A DNA stretch of 51,740 nucleotides from Leptolinea sp. UBA5203 (GCA_002412765.1 DHVR01000043.1:1-51740), one strand, 5' to 3'; counted from the first letter of the stretch, positions 7,595 to 16,394 are shown. Numbers and translations are program-made. The notes: generated by a model not told the origin, from the letters alone.

Positions 7595-7636
7595 AAACAA
7601 AAACAAGCTGATGAATTCAATCTTATCATCAGCTTG
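7595..7636 (-). terminator. Terminator of nagA, abutting the next gene's ribosome-binding site
   Basis: On the minus strand CAAGCTGATGA (7636-7626) pairs perfectly with TCATCAGCTTG (7614-7604), with an 11-base loop, then TTTTTGTTTT. The T-tract runs straight into GGAGG of the ADP-ribosylglycohydrolase gene, whose ATG is 21 bases past the stem. Confidence 0.8.
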
Positions 7637-7662
7637 CATCAATTTCCATTAACAAATATATT

Positions 7663-8811
7663 CTAACTTTCGTAAACCACATTTCCTTGAATCATCGTCA
7701 TTTGGGGTTGATAACTTTCTTCCATCACCACCACGTCGGCATCATAACCCACATCCAGCACGCCTTTATTCAGACCCAGCTGCCGCGCGGGTGAGGTGGA
7801 TGCCATATGGATCGCATCCTGAATGGAAACACCCACTTTTTCGACCAGGACTTGCATCATCTTATTAATCAACATAATCGATCCAGCCAGGGTGCCGTCA
7901 GCCAGACGACAAGTACCATCGCGAACAATCAAATTCAAATTTCCCCAGGGATATTCGCCATCCGGCATGCCGGCCGCCAAAACGGCGTCACTCACCAGGC
8001 AAACCCGTTCGGGCGATTTGGCCTGAATAAGCAAGCGCATCATAGCCGGATGAACGTGATGCCCATCCGCAATGATTTCCGCCATAATGGCATCACTATC
8101 CAGAATTGCGCCTACCGTACCAGGCTCCCGATGATGCAGCCCGCGCATGGCATTATATACGTGTGTGGCATGGTTTACGCCCAGCATAATCGCTTGTCTA
8201 GTTACTTCATAAGTCGCATCGGTATGGCCGATAGAAGGGAGGATGTTATGGTCTCTCAGCCAGGGAATCACCTGCATGGTATTGCCTTCCTCCGGCGCAA
8301 AGGTTATGCGCCGAATGTGCCCGCCGGCCAATTGTTGATAGTGCTCAATATCCGCCTGGGTTAAGGCATAACACAAGGCCGGGTCAGCCGCGCCGTGCTG
8401 CTTGGCAGCCAGCCAGGGGCCTTCCATATGAATACCGATGATCTGCGCCCCGAAAGCCTGCTGATGGATTACATCAGCCATCTCGCGAATGGTTTGTTCA
8501 AGGACCTCTCGGGGTGTCACATAACTTGTGGCCAGAAAAGAAGTAATGCCATGCAGCGGCAATACCTTCTGCATACCAGCCAGGTTTTTCCCGCTGGCAT
8601 CAAAGCCTCCCGCGCCATGGATGTGTAAATCAACCAGACCAGGCAACACCCATTGACCTTGTGCATCCAGAACCCGTTCCACTTTGCCGGGTTTTGCTCC
8701 GCCAAACCCTTTATCAACAATTTTTCCATCCCGAATCAACAGCCATCCATCCGGCTGCATACCGGATGGGCTGTAAAGGGTACCATTTTCAATTAAAGTT
8801 GTTTTTGTCAT
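7663..8811 (-). CDS. nagA: N-acetylglucosamine-6-phosphate deacetylase
   Basis: A 382-residue amidohydrolase-superfamily enzyme that deacetylates GlcNAc-6-phosphate to glucosamine-6-phosphate in amino-sugar and cell-wall recycling. Visible motifs are LVDLHIHGAGGFD (metal-site HxH), the metal glutamate in HMEGPW near residue 130, the histidines in GHTDATYE and ATHVYNAM, and the catalytic aspartate in LVSDAV near residue 275. Length and motif order match NagA. No nagB lies nearby. It is alone on its transcript: a terminator follows directly, and an 0.9-kb region without genes lies upstream. GGTGG precedes the ATG by seven bases. Confidence 0.95.
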   Translation of the reverse strand: MTKTTLIENGTLYSPSGMQPDGWLLIRDGKIVDKGFGGAKPGKVERVLDAQGQWVLPGLVDLHIHGAGGFDASGKNLAGMQKVLPLHGITSFLATSYVTPREVLEQTIREMADVIHQQAFGAQIIGIHMEGPWLAAKQHGAADPALCYALTQADIEHYQQLAGGHIRRITFAPEEGNTMQVIPWLRDHNILPSIGHTDATYEVTRQAIMLGVNHATHVYNAMRGLHHREPGTVGAILDSDAIMAEIIADGHHVHPAMMRLLIQAKSPERVCLVSDAVLAAGMPDGEYPWGNLNLIVRDGTCRLADGTLAGSIMLINKMMQVLVEKVGVSIQDAIHMASTSPARQLGLNKGVLDVGYDADVVVMEESYQPQMTMIQGNVVYES

Positions 8812-9645
8812 CCTTCATCCACCTTTCTACCCAGGGTTCACTAATGCAGCCAATGGATCCTGATCGATTGCAAAACAGGTTCCTTCACCTAAAATAAAAC
8901 TTTTGCTGGGTTATTATGCCACGCAACTATTTAACCAACAAGCTCATCCAACAGGGCTACAAACAGATGACTACAAATATAGACAAATATTCTACTATCA
9001 TTAACAATTTCATCATATCTATATTCAAAGGTGTACTTTCGTATCCTTCAATGAAATTCCCTCTGAATAACAAAAACAAATTTTGTCAGCTAACAATTTA
9101 CCGCTTTCGCGATATCCTTTGTTGGTAAGTAAGCTTGTTCTGATGGCTTAGGAACACGGATGTATATCTGTGAGCTTTAATGATTCATGCTACATTTTTT
9201 TTCTTCCTTGCAACTTCTGCTAATCTTATCGATGAGAAATCACACGTACATTCTTCAACTCTCCATTTTCGTGTTCCCTGCGAGCCAAAAATACAATCAA
9301 ATCCAAACCCATCACCAATTTGTTTTGGATCCCAATTTGTCATCTGTTTCAGATTATCGTGTCGATAGGACTGGACAACTTGCAAAGCTCGACGTGGACA
9401 GAACGTGAGCCAAGAAAATCAGACAATCCATCCACTGGATTTATGTCCACCGATATATTTTCGATTTTCTTACATGCTAACTGTCGTTAAAATCTGACCC
9501 ATTATCAAGGATAGTATCTCTTTACTATGTCAGTAAACTCAGCTTACCAGACAAAACTATGCAACTACCTTAACATATTCTACTAAAAATAAGGAGGCAG
9601 CCTATTTCAAGGATAAAAAATTTCGAATCCGCTCATTTGTACCAA
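8812..9645. other. AT-rich region without recognisable genes
   Basis: About 830 bases between nagA and the ABC operon. Both sides read away from it on the minus strand (nagA starts, the ABC operon ends). Only short open frames (up to about 70 codons) occur on either strand; none has a good ribosome-binding site, family likeness or consistent codon use. It should hold the nagA promoter near its left end, but I find no convincing -35/-10 pair. It may be decayed sequence beside an acquired operon. Confidence 0.5.
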
Positions 9646-9675
9646 AGCGGCTTGCAGAAAATTCTGCAAGCCGCT
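9646..9675 (-). terminator. Hairpin terminator of the ABC-2 export operon
   Basis: A perfect 14-bp stem (AGCGGCTTGCAGAA at 9646-9659 with TTCTGCAAGCCGCT at 9662-9675) begins 21 bases after the stop of the last permease gene. The following T-run on the minus strand is weak (TTTGG), so it may serve as a transcript 3' end stabiliser as much as a terminator. Confidence 0.7.
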
Positions 9676-9696
9676 GTTTCCTGTATTGGTCTTAGC

Positions 9697-10770
9697 TCAT
9701 CTGCGCAGCGTGCGTGGAACGAGATACAAAGCGACCCTTTTGTTTATGACCACAAGCAGAATTGTCTGAAATAGTACGAATATGCCAAGCAAAGCTGCAA
9801 TTTCCCAGGCATCGACAGATTTGAAGCTGCCATCGGAAAGCTTGAGCAGTGGAGAAAAAAAGTAATACGTCGGGAAAAGCTTCTGAATCCAGCCCGGTAC
9901 CATAGGGAACAGATTGAGTATGGCCGGGGCGTACATCAGCAGCATCAGGCTCTGCGCAAGTGTAGTGACTGATTTCATATCCCTCGAGACAAATCCGATG
10001 ATGCAGCCGAAGCACGAAGCAGACATAGCGATGATGGCAAGTACAAAAAGCAGGGGTGCCGTATTGATGGAGAGGCTTCGGTTGAGTGCCAGAATCATCA
10101 GCCCCATCAGAAAGCTGACGATACCCCCTAGTAGCATTTTTACCCATAGAACTTCATTAATATTTACTGGTGCGGCAAGAAGTGCCTGCAGGGTCTTTCG
10201 CTGTTTATCATCAACCAGAGATGTGGCGGGTATGAAAATGCCACCCATCATAACGGCGATCAGCACGACCAACGGAAGCAGGCGATAGTACCAGGGTTTG
10301 ATGTCCGCTTCACCGAGTGGCTCAGTCGTGATTTCTATGATTGGTTCCCTGTTCTGTAGGGCCATTACGCCCTTTTGCAACAATATGAATGCCTGCACAC
10401 GCCGCTGAAGCGGGGATGAGCCGCCAATGAAAATTTTCATTTCCGCCTCTATGGAAGAGTTGACCAGTTCATCAAAGCCGGGCGACAGTATGATTGCCAT
10501 ATCCAGCTTTCCAGCTTCCAGCTTACCAAGCATATCATCCTGGGCTTCATAACGGCTGACCTGCGCGTTTTGCACAAAGGGCTGCACCAGCCTGGAATTT
10601 TCGCTTTCGAGCAGTCCGATTTTTGGATCCCCTATGGACATCTGGCCAAAGACAAGGTATATAATCAACCATAAGCTCAACGGCGCTAAAAACAGTTGGA
10701 AGATAAGAAAACTTTTTAAGCACATCTTTAGATCGTGAACCAACAATGTGAAAATATTTCTTATTGACAC
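9697..10770 (-). CDS. ABC-2 type permease (second subunit)
   Basis: A 357-residue ABC-2 export permease. One N-terminal helix (about 20-42) is followed by a large extracytoplasmic domain (about 45-165), then five helices from about residue 172 onward. The stretch DDKQRKTLQALLAAPVNINEVLWVK after helix 2 is the conserved coupling region of the family. Its start overlaps the end of the neighbouring permease gene by 10 bases, and the two probably form a heterodimer driven by the ATPase encoded first. Substrate unknown; drug, lipid or peptide export are all possible. Confidence 0.85.
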   Translation of the reverse strand: MSIRNIFTLLVHDLKMCLKSFLIFQLFLAPLSLWLIIYLVFGQMSIGDPKIGLLESENSRLVQPFVQNAQVSRYEAQDDMLGKLEAGKLDMAIILSPGFDELVNSSIEAEMKIFIGGSSPLQRRVQAFILLQKGVMALQNREPIIEITTEPLGEADIKPWYYRLLPLVVLIAVMMGGIFIPATSLVDDKQRKTLQALLAAPVNINEVLWVKMLLGGIVSFLMGLMILALNRSLSINTAPLLFVLAIIAMSASCFGCIIGFVSRDMKSVTTLAQSLMLLMYAPAILNLFPMVPGWIQKLFPTYYFFSPLLKLSDGSFKSVDAWEIAALLGIFVLFQTILLVVINKRVALYLVPRTLRR

Positions 10771-11846
10771 TGTATTTTCCTCCGAATACAGAGAATCCCG
10801 GCGGTCAAAAAAGCGGCCGCGATGATGCTTAGCACAGTAATCTGAGCGACGATTTCATGCCAGATCGCCCCGCGGTTAATTAAGTGGCTCATACTGTCGG
10901 CGAGCATATAGGTCGGAATAATACGCATCCAAGGGGACAGCATACCCGGAAACAGTATGCCCAACAGCGGCACCATCATGATAATCATTGCGAAAACACC
11001 CTTGGATACTAGGGACATCATATCGATGGAAAATGCGGCAAGTAGGGCAGAAACGCCCGTCGTCAGCACCGCGCCGCTAAAAACGACCCACAGGACAAGC
11101 GGGACCTGCTCAACCAGTGCGCCAGTCGCGGTAAGATATATCAATATCTGTATGAATATGATGGATATCCCCGCCAGGCTTTTTGCCAGAAGAAATTCCC
11201 CCATGCCAACCGGAGCCACCAGAATAGCCTTGATGCTTCTACTCTCTTTTTCTTCAACCAGTGAAATCCCCAGTGAAAAGACCTCCATGACTAGAAGCAC
11301 ACTAACCATCAGCGGTATCATCTGTTTTTTGAATGGTACCGCATTTTCCAATATATTTTCTCCGACAAAGACCTCCTTTGTTGCAATGATAAGTGTAGAA
11401 TCCTGCATGCGGTAGGTCATCTCACTAAACACGATCTCTATTATGAATGATAAGGAACGAACATACTCGTCGGCCAAACCAGGCGCGGTGTACAGAGTCA
11501 CATCTGCCGTTTTACCGTTTTCAATATCCTTCAATATTTTTTCGGTGATGATAATCCCCGCGGAATGCTCACCGCTTTTTACCGCATTCATCAGCCCTTG
11601 GACTGATGGCATACGCTCGTACCGGACCGCTTCAGCGCCTTCATCCCATGCCCTGAAGAAGGCGGACGTATCCGGCTCGGAATAGACTGCGACCGATGGC
11701 TCTTCCTGGGAGATTTCGGCTGGCAACACATAGTACAGGGCGATTAATGCAGCAAGCGGCGCTAAACTGAAAATCAGAAAAATTTTGTTGCGCAACAAAA
11801 GCCTATATTCCTTATCTAAAAGAATGAGGATTGTTCTTGCGTTCAT
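10761..11846 (-). CDS. ABC-2 type permease (first subunit)
   Basis: A 361-residue permease of the same type as its downstream neighbour: N-terminal helix at about 20-40, extracytoplasmic domain at about 42-175, then five or six helices. The coupling motif EEKESRSIKAILVAPVGMGEFLLAK is present near residue 200. It overlaps the ATPase gene by four bases (ATGA), so the three genes are translationally coupled. Divergence between the two permeases argues for an ancient heterodimer rather than a recent duplication. Confidence 0.85.
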   Translation of the reverse strand: MNARTILILLDKEYRLLLRNKIFLIFSLAPLAALIALYYVLPAEISQEEPSVAVYSEPDTSAFFRAWDEGAEAVRYERMPSVQGLMNAVKSGEHSAGIIITEKILKDIENGKTADVTLYTAPGLADEYVRSLSFIIEIVFSEMTYRMQDSTLIIATKEVFVGENILENAVPFKKQMIPLMVSVLLVMEVFSLGISLVEEKESRSIKAILVAPVGMGEFLLAKSLAGISIIFIQILIYLTATGALVEQVPLVLWVVFSGAVLTTGVSALLAAFSIDMMSLVSKGVFAMIIMMVPLLGILFPGMLSPWMRIIPTYMLADSMSHLINRGAIWHEIVAQITVLSIIAAAFLTAGILCIRRKIQCQ

Positions 11847-12706
11847 CCGGCTAGCCCCCTTCCGGTGATCTTAATGAATATATCTTCCAGCGTGGCTTCC
11901 TTGCTATGAACGGTAAGTACCTGGCGGGTCGCAAACAGATCACGGAGCTTCTCCCCGGAGGAGGGCTGATCCATCGGCAGTTGGAGCGTTTCCTTGCCGC
12001 CGTTCCCGTTCGACACATCCACAAAAAGTAATTTCTTGCCGAATTGGAGCTTCAGATTATATGGTGTATCCAATGCGGCGATTTTTCCGCCATTGATAAA
12101 AGCAACCCTGTCAGAAAGTTTATCAGCATCGGCCATATCGTGCGTTGTCAGCAGTATTGCCGCTCCGCGTTTCTTTTCCTCGAGAATGATGTTGCGTAGC
12201 GCCTCGGCAGATACCGGGTCAAGTCCGCTGGCCGGCTCATCCAGAAATAGAACGTCGGGTGTGTTGATCAACGCACGCGCCAACATTAGGCGCTGCTTCA
12301 GGCCCTTTGAGTATTTGGCAACTTTTTCGTTCATACGGTCGCCCAAACCAACTTTTTCAAGGATATGTTCCGGCTTAAACCCGTTGATCTGGTATAGCTT
12401 CGCAAAAAACACCAGGTTCTCTTTTGCAGTCAGTTGGTCATATAGGTTGGGCTGTTCGAAACACACACCGAAGCGTCGCTTTACATCCTTCGGAGATTTG
12501 CGCACATCAATCCCCAGTATTTTTGCATTGCCTGATTTGGGAGTCAATTGCCCGGTTAGTATTTGGATCGTGGTGGATTTCCCGGCTCCATTCGGACCGA
12601 GAAAGCCAAGAATCTCTCCCTGTAATACGTTGAAACTAATATCGTTGACAGCCAGGGTATCACCGTAATGATAGACCAGATTGACTGATTCAATGTACTT
12701 TTCCAA
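11843..12706 (-). CDS. ABC transporter ATP-binding protein (ABC-2 exporter)
   Basis: A 287-residue nucleotide-binding subunit. It has Walker A GPNGAGKS, a Q-loop (CFEQPNLYD), the signature YSKGLKQRL, Walker B VLFLDEPASGLDP and the H-loop LLTTHDM. The C-terminal extension (about 225-287) is typical of drug/lipid export ATPases. I place the start at TTG 12706 because AAGGAG (12713-12718) is six bases upstream and the protein then begins with the conserved first strand (YIESVNLVYHYG); an ATG at 12745 is in frame but has no ribosome-binding site. It is the first transporter gene after the TetR regulator. Confidence 0.9.
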   Translation of the reverse strand: MEKYIESVNLVYHYGDTLAVNDISFNVLQGEILGFLGPNGAGKSTTIQILTGQLTPKSGNAKILGIDVRKSPKDVKRRFGVCFEQPNLYDQLTAKENLVFFAKLYQINGFKPEHILEKVGLGDRMNEKVAKYSKGLKQRLMLARALINTPDVLFLDEPASGLDPVSAEALRNIILEEKKRGAAILLTTHDMADADKLSDRVAFINGGKIAALDTPYNLKLQFGKKLLFVDVSNGNGGKETLQLPMDQPSSGEKLRDLFATRQVLTVHSKEATLEDIFIKITGRGLAG

Positions 12707-12771
12707 GCTATTCTCCTTCCGCGTTCCGCGGTATTTAGTAGACATAGGTTAATACAAGTATGGGAATGCCG

Positions 12772-13317
12772 CTATTTTGCCAGTAAGCCGTGAAAATACA
12801 AGTTCCTAAGTTGCCTGTGCAGCTCATTAAAATCTGGAACTGCACTTTTCCAACTGCCATCAACGGCGATTTCGTTCAGTTTTTCGGCAGCCAACCAGAT
12901 AAGCCCCGGGGACAGATCTTTGCGGACCTCGCCCTTCTCCTGCGCCACCAGGATGTTTTTCATATAGCGGGTCTTCATCTGTTCTTTGGTCTCTTCAAAG
13001 GAAATAATATCTTCGATGAATTCGCTTTGCATTTGTGAGTAAAATTCGACCCGCCACTTTGTCATCAAGTCTATTTTTTCGGGAAATGGGATATCCTGAC
13101 CGACAATTTCGTCATACTTTGAGAAGCCCGTAGTCATCAAAGCATCGCGTATGTGCCGCACCACGGCATCCTTGTTCTCAAAGTGTTTGTAGAAGGTCAC
13201 TTTGCTGACATTCGCCATTCGGCAAATTTCTTCAACCGTAACCCGTTTCACACCATGCTTGAAGAACAAGAACTTGGCCGTTTCGACCAGCTTTAATAAT
13301 TTCTCATTACTAGTCAT
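12772..13317 (-). CDS. TetR/AcrR-family regulator
   Basis: A 181-residue one-component repressor. The N-terminal helix-turn-helix is clear: VKRVTVEEICRMANVSKVTFYKHFENKDAVVRHI at about residues 20-53. The rest is an all-helical ligand or dimer domain without a recognisable ligand class. It heads the ABC-2 operon on the same strand, 65 bases upstream of the ATPase start, so it probably represses the whole operon and itself. A 48-base near-palindrome lies 30 bases upstream of its start. No strong ribosome-binding site is seen. Confidence 0.88.
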   Translation of the reverse strand: MTSNEKLLKLVETAKFLFFKHGVKRVTVEEICRMANVSKVTFYKHFENKDAVVRHIRDALMTTGFSKYDEIVGQDIPFPEKIDLMTKWRVEFYSQMQSEFIEDIISFEETKEQMKTRYMKNILVAQEKGEVRKDLSPGLIWLAAEKLNEIAVDGSWKSAVPDFNELHRQLRNLYFHGLLAK

Positions 13318-13346
13318 GAATCAATTTTCCTTTTATTAACTTATGT

Positions 13347-13394
13347 ACGTTATTCGTATTATTTACTATATACGTAAATATAATACAATAACGT
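13347..13394. promoter_or_regulatory. Long inverted repeat, probable TetR operator
   Basis: ACGTTATTCGTATTATTTAC (13347-13366) and GTAAATATAATACAATAACGT (13374-13394) are near-perfect complements around a 7-base centre. A further ACGTATTATT partial copy follows. The position, immediately upstream of the TetR gene, and the two-fold symmetry fit an autoregulatory operator. The AT-rich arms also contain possible -10 boxes. Confidence 0.6.
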
Positions 13395-13413
13395 ATTATT
13401 GTAAATACATAAT

Positions 13414-13767
13414 ACCTGACTTGCTCACATTTACGAATTTCAGGTAATTCCTTTCGATAAAAATGAGTTTTCGGGACACTAAGCGGGATTGAGAACAAGC
13501 TACAACGGATCGTTTTATAGGTTTTCCGTAACCATAAGTTTTTCGTGTATTCGTGGTCTATTGCGTGTTTGAGTTTTGGGGATATTTGGAGTGATTGGTT
13601 AACCACGAAAGACAAGAATAGAAGACCTAATTTGCCCACTTTTACGTTTTTTTGGCAATTTCAGTCGATATAAGCGAATTTTCGGGGCACTAAGAAGAGT
13701 AGAGGATGGGCTACAATGAAATGACTTAATAGGTTGTTTTCAGGACACTAAAATGAGCAAGTCAGGT
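13414..13767. mobile_element. 354-bp element with 14-bp terminal inverted repeats (MITE-like)
   Basis: ACCTGACTTGCTCA (13414-13427) and its exact complement TGAGCAAGTCAGGT (13754-13767) bound a stretch with no coding potential. Inside, TTTTCGGGACACTAA-like words occur three times (13468-13482, 13679-13693, 13737-13751), and about 115 bases at the left end recur in diverged form at about 13629-13742. Size, terminal repeats and lack of genes fit a non-autonomous miniature element. No clear target-site duplication is visible. Confidence 0.5.
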
Positions 13768-13835
13768 TCTAATAATTAGCATGCCATTCATGAATCAAGC
13801 AGAGCTCCAATGATCTGCCCTTTCCAATGTCTTCG

Positions 13836-14768
13836 CTAAAAGTCAGTCAATCCATTATTTCTTAGGGTTGTTGCTCCGGAAAGCGTCAGCATATCCGCCA
13901 GGCTTACTCCCTTTGCCTGAATTCTTTTCTCATACTCTACGATCTCACCGCGAATGGCATTCTGTGGACACCAATGATAACAAGCCATACAGTTTTCGCA
14001 ATGCTGCTGCCACTGTGGCCGTTCATTAACCATCAGAATGTTTTGCACCGGGCAAAGTTTTGCGCAAATACCACAGCCAAAACAGGCCTGGTTAACCCAA
14101 AAACTGTGGTCTGCCTGAAAAGTCAACGTAACAAAATCCTTGCTGGTTGAATCGGCCAACTGCTGATAATGAGATTTCGCCATGCCTTTCTGCATAGCCA
14201 GATAAGGCCGTAACAAGATTCTCTCCAGCTTTGCCGGGCTTTCCAGGTGTGTGGTTTGGCGCTGTTTGATGATTTGCTCAATTACAATCAATTTCTGCCG
14301 CCAGGAAGCCAGATTCTTTTCCCGCTGCTGCGCATCCTTCTCATGGTCAAATTTAAGCTCTTGATGTAAAAAGGCATGCCTCAGCTTTTCTTTGGTCTCA
14401 TAGGGAACCGTAAGCTGAACCGCAAAACCCGCAGAAAGCTCCCCACCGCGAGCTGCAAGTTGGTCCTTCAGATTCTCCAGCGTCATCCCCGGAAAGCCGT
14501 TGTGGGTACATACTGCAAATAAATATTTTTCGGAAAGGTTACCCAGTTTTTGGATAAATCGTTCCACCAGATGCGGCAACCCGCTTTCACCAAATGTAGC
14601 GTGATAAACGGGAAAAACGAAGCCAATGGCTTCTGCGTTGGTAAATATTCGCTCCCGCTTAAGCATCACCGGGATAGGGATTAAATGACCAGAACAAATC
14701 CGAGCTACATCACGGGCAGCTACCAGGGAGTTTCCGCTGCCGGAAAAATAATAAATCTCAGTCGTCAT
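13836..14768 (-). CDS. EFR1-family ferredoxin/flavodoxin protein
   Basis: A 310-residue cytoplasmic redox protein. The N-terminal flavodoxin-like domain has the FMN phosphate loop YYFSGSGNSLVAARDVA (about 6-22) and GFVFPVYHATFG near residue 50. The C-terminal part (about 225-262) carries two 4Fe-4S motifs, CFGCGICAKLCP and CENCMACYHWCP, of bacterial ferredoxin type. This domain order is the EFR1 family found mainly in strict anaerobes; its electron partner is not known. It stands alone between a MITE-like element and the esterase gene's terminator. Confidence 0.9.
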   Translation of the reverse strand: MTTEIYYFSGSGNSLVAARDVARICSGHLIPIPVMLKRERIFTNAEAIGFVFPVYHATFGESGLPHLVERFIQKLGNLSEKYLFAVCTHNGFPGMTLENLKDQLAARGGELSAGFAVQLTVPYETKEKLRHAFLHQELKFDHEKDAQQREKNLASWRQKLIVIEQIIKQRQTTHLESPAKLERILLRPYLAMQKGMAKSHYQQLADSTSKDFVTLTFQADHSFWVNQACFGCGICAKLCPVQNILMVNERPQWQQHCENCMACYHWCPQNAIRGEIVEYEKRIQAKGVSLADMLTLSGATTLRNNGLTDF

Positions 14769-14860
14769 AACTCAAAAAACCTTTTTAATTTTGACTTAGA
14801 AATCACAATTATGGATAGCGTACATGATTCTGTGTCCTCAGGCAAGCCCATTGTTCCAAG

Positions 14861-14891
14861 AAAAATGCACATTGCGGGATCACAATGTGCA
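14861..14891 (-). terminator. Terminator of the esterase gene
   Basis: TGCACATTG (14866-14874) pairs with CAATGTGCA (14883-14891) around an 8-base loop. On the minus strand the stem is followed by TTTTTCTT. It lies 70 bases after the esterase stop codon. Confidence 0.8.
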
Positions 14892-14962
14892 CAGGGAAAA
14901 GAAGGGATTTGTTTTTATTGTGCGCTTTCCCTCAATATAAATTCCCAAAAATTATTTGGGCA

Positions 14963-15793
14963 TCAAGCTGCGAAAAGGGAATAAAGTCCTTCACAAAACA
15001 CCTTAGAAATCACTGAAAAATGGTTTTCTTCCGGGTATTCCTTTAACACACACCGGAAATCCGTATACCCACGTTCCCTTATGATGGTATAAATATCTTT
15101 TACTTCGTCCCGATAAAACGGTGTAGGTTCTTCAGCACAATAAGAGATAAACACATCTGCAGCCAGTTTTTTATTCTTTCCAGCAAAAGCCTCTTCCGTT
15201 TTGAAAATGACACGATTATCCCATCCCACAAATGGACTGGCCAATAAGTATTTATGAAATACCGGATTGGGTTGCAGCATGGCATAGAGGGCAAACAAGC
15301 CACCCATTGAATGTCCTGCTAAAACAGCCAGTGATGGATCCACACGGAAATTATCAGAAATGACAGGCATCAACATATCAGTCAGGAATTGATAGAATTT
15401 ATCAGCTCCACCACTGGCAGGGATTTGAAAATTCGGATTATTGTAATTAAAACTTGCATCCACCGTTGGGCTGAAATCCCGCACACGGGTTAATAACCAG
15501 GGGATTGCTCCACGTTCATAGCCAATACCCACCACAATCATATCCGGCACATTTTTTCCCATGCCAAAGTTACTGCCTAAATTGATATACTCCATGGTCG
15601 TGGCAGCCACACCCATTGCAGCATCTCCATCCAGAACATACAAAACAGGATACTTTCGGTCAGGAACCATTTCGTAACTTGCCGGAACAGAAACCCGAAT
15701 TACAAATTTATCTCCAATCATTGGAGATTCAAGTTCAAATACTTGCATATAATAGGGATTTTTTGAAATCATATTTACCACTGGGAATGTCAT
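14963..15793 (-). CDS. Alpha/beta-hydrolase esterase (esterase D/IroE type)
   Basis: A 276-residue alpha/beta hydrolase. The nucleophile elbow is GHSMGG (LAGHSMGGLFALYAM), preceded by the VLYVLDGD strand typical of the putative-esterase family. A late NHFSVI supplies the probable catalytic histidine, and the acid is probably in the ISYCAEEPTPF region. AAGGAGA lies eight bases before the ATG at 15793, which is why the in-frame extension to 15898 is not used. No signal peptide, so cytoplasmic. Members hydrolyse esters such as siderophores, S-formylglutathione or carbohydrate acetates; no neighbour tells which. Confidence 0.85.
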   Translation of the reverse strand: MTFPVVNMISKNPYYMQVFELESPMIGDKFVIRVSVPASYEMVPDRKYPVLYVLDGDAAMGVAATTMEYINLGSNFGMGKNVPDMIVVGIGYERGAIPWLLTRVRDFSPTVDASFNYNNPNFQIPASGGADKFYQFLTDMLMPVISDNFRVDPSLAVLAGHSMGGLFALYAMLQPNPVFHKYLLASPFVGWDNRVIFKTEEAFAGKNKKLAADVFISYCAEEPTPFYRDEVKDIYTIIRERGYTDFRCVLKEYPEENHFSVISKVFCEGLYSLFAA

Positions 15794-15941
15794 TTCATTT
15801 TCTCCTTGTATACTGGATGGTGGTGTAATATATTTTGGACGTTTATTCACTAATGCACCCTTAACTATATCAAAAAAAAATAACCTTGGAACAAACAAGG
15901 GGACTATTCAGGTTAATGATGAGTATTTGTTTGTAGTTCCT

Positions 15942-16394
15942 CTAAATTTTTTTATCTCTGACCAGTTTATATTGAAGAACGAAATCTTCCATCGGACTCG
16001 CAGCGATAGTCTGAGCTATCACCGGTAACGCCAGTTGATCCAGTCGGCGAAATCGAATGCAGGACTTGCCCATATCCAACTTTTTTCCGGCAGCAGCAAA
16101 CCCTTCCTGAAACATGGCCGCCTGTTGAGGATTCTGATAAACACCTGATAAGTAAAGGGAATAATGGTTCTTTTGGGCAGCAAGCCCCGCAAACATGAGC
16201 GGCTTTTTGTTATAGGTGTTTGGGTAAATAGACAACGGAACCTCGTAACAGATCATGCCCCAATTCATCGTCTCTATATAACCCTCCGGCAAATTCTCCA
16301 AAATGAGGTTCCGCAGCGTTGTAATAATCTCCCGGGCTTCCGGGGAGAGATCGTTCAGATATTCTTGAACCGTAGCAGCCGAACTGGATACCAT
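15942..16394 (-). CDS. DUF1801-domain protein
   Basis: A 150-residue protein of the DUF1801/YdhG-like family: TVQEYLNDLSPEAREIITTLRNLI at the N-terminus, then ETMNWGMICYEVP, and an HYSLYLSG strand. The fold is SufE/NifU-unlike alpha+beta, with no known activity. Two adjacent ATG codons (16397 and 16394) are possible; GAGGTGG just upstream suits the second. It stands between the helicase and esterase genes, with no clear functional link to either. Confidence 0.85.
   Translation of the reverse strand: MVSSSAATVQEYLNDLSPEAREIITTLRNLILENLPEGYIETMNWGMICYEVPLSIYPNTYNKKPLMFAGLAAQKNHYSLYLSGVYQNPQQAAMFQEGFAAAGKKLDMGKSCIRFRRLDQLALPVIAQTIAASPMEDFVLQYKLVRDKKI

Noticed and set aside
8916..9408. Several 62-73-codon frames in the gene-less region
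   Set aside because: They overlap one another on both strands, lack ribosome-binding sites and look like chance frames in AT-rich sequence.
12707..12745. ATG at 12745 as start of the ABC ATPase
   Set aside because: No ribosome-binding site precedes it, whereas TTG 12706 has AAGGAG at six bases and starts at the first conserved strand.
13310..13639. 109-codon frame on the minus strand upstream of the TetR gene
   Set aside because: It runs through the operator palindrome and the inverted-repeat element; low complexity and no start signal.
14769..14962. Riboswitch upstream of the EFR1 gene
   Set aside because: The only clear structure is the terminator of the upstream esterase gene; no conserved aptamer is recognisable.
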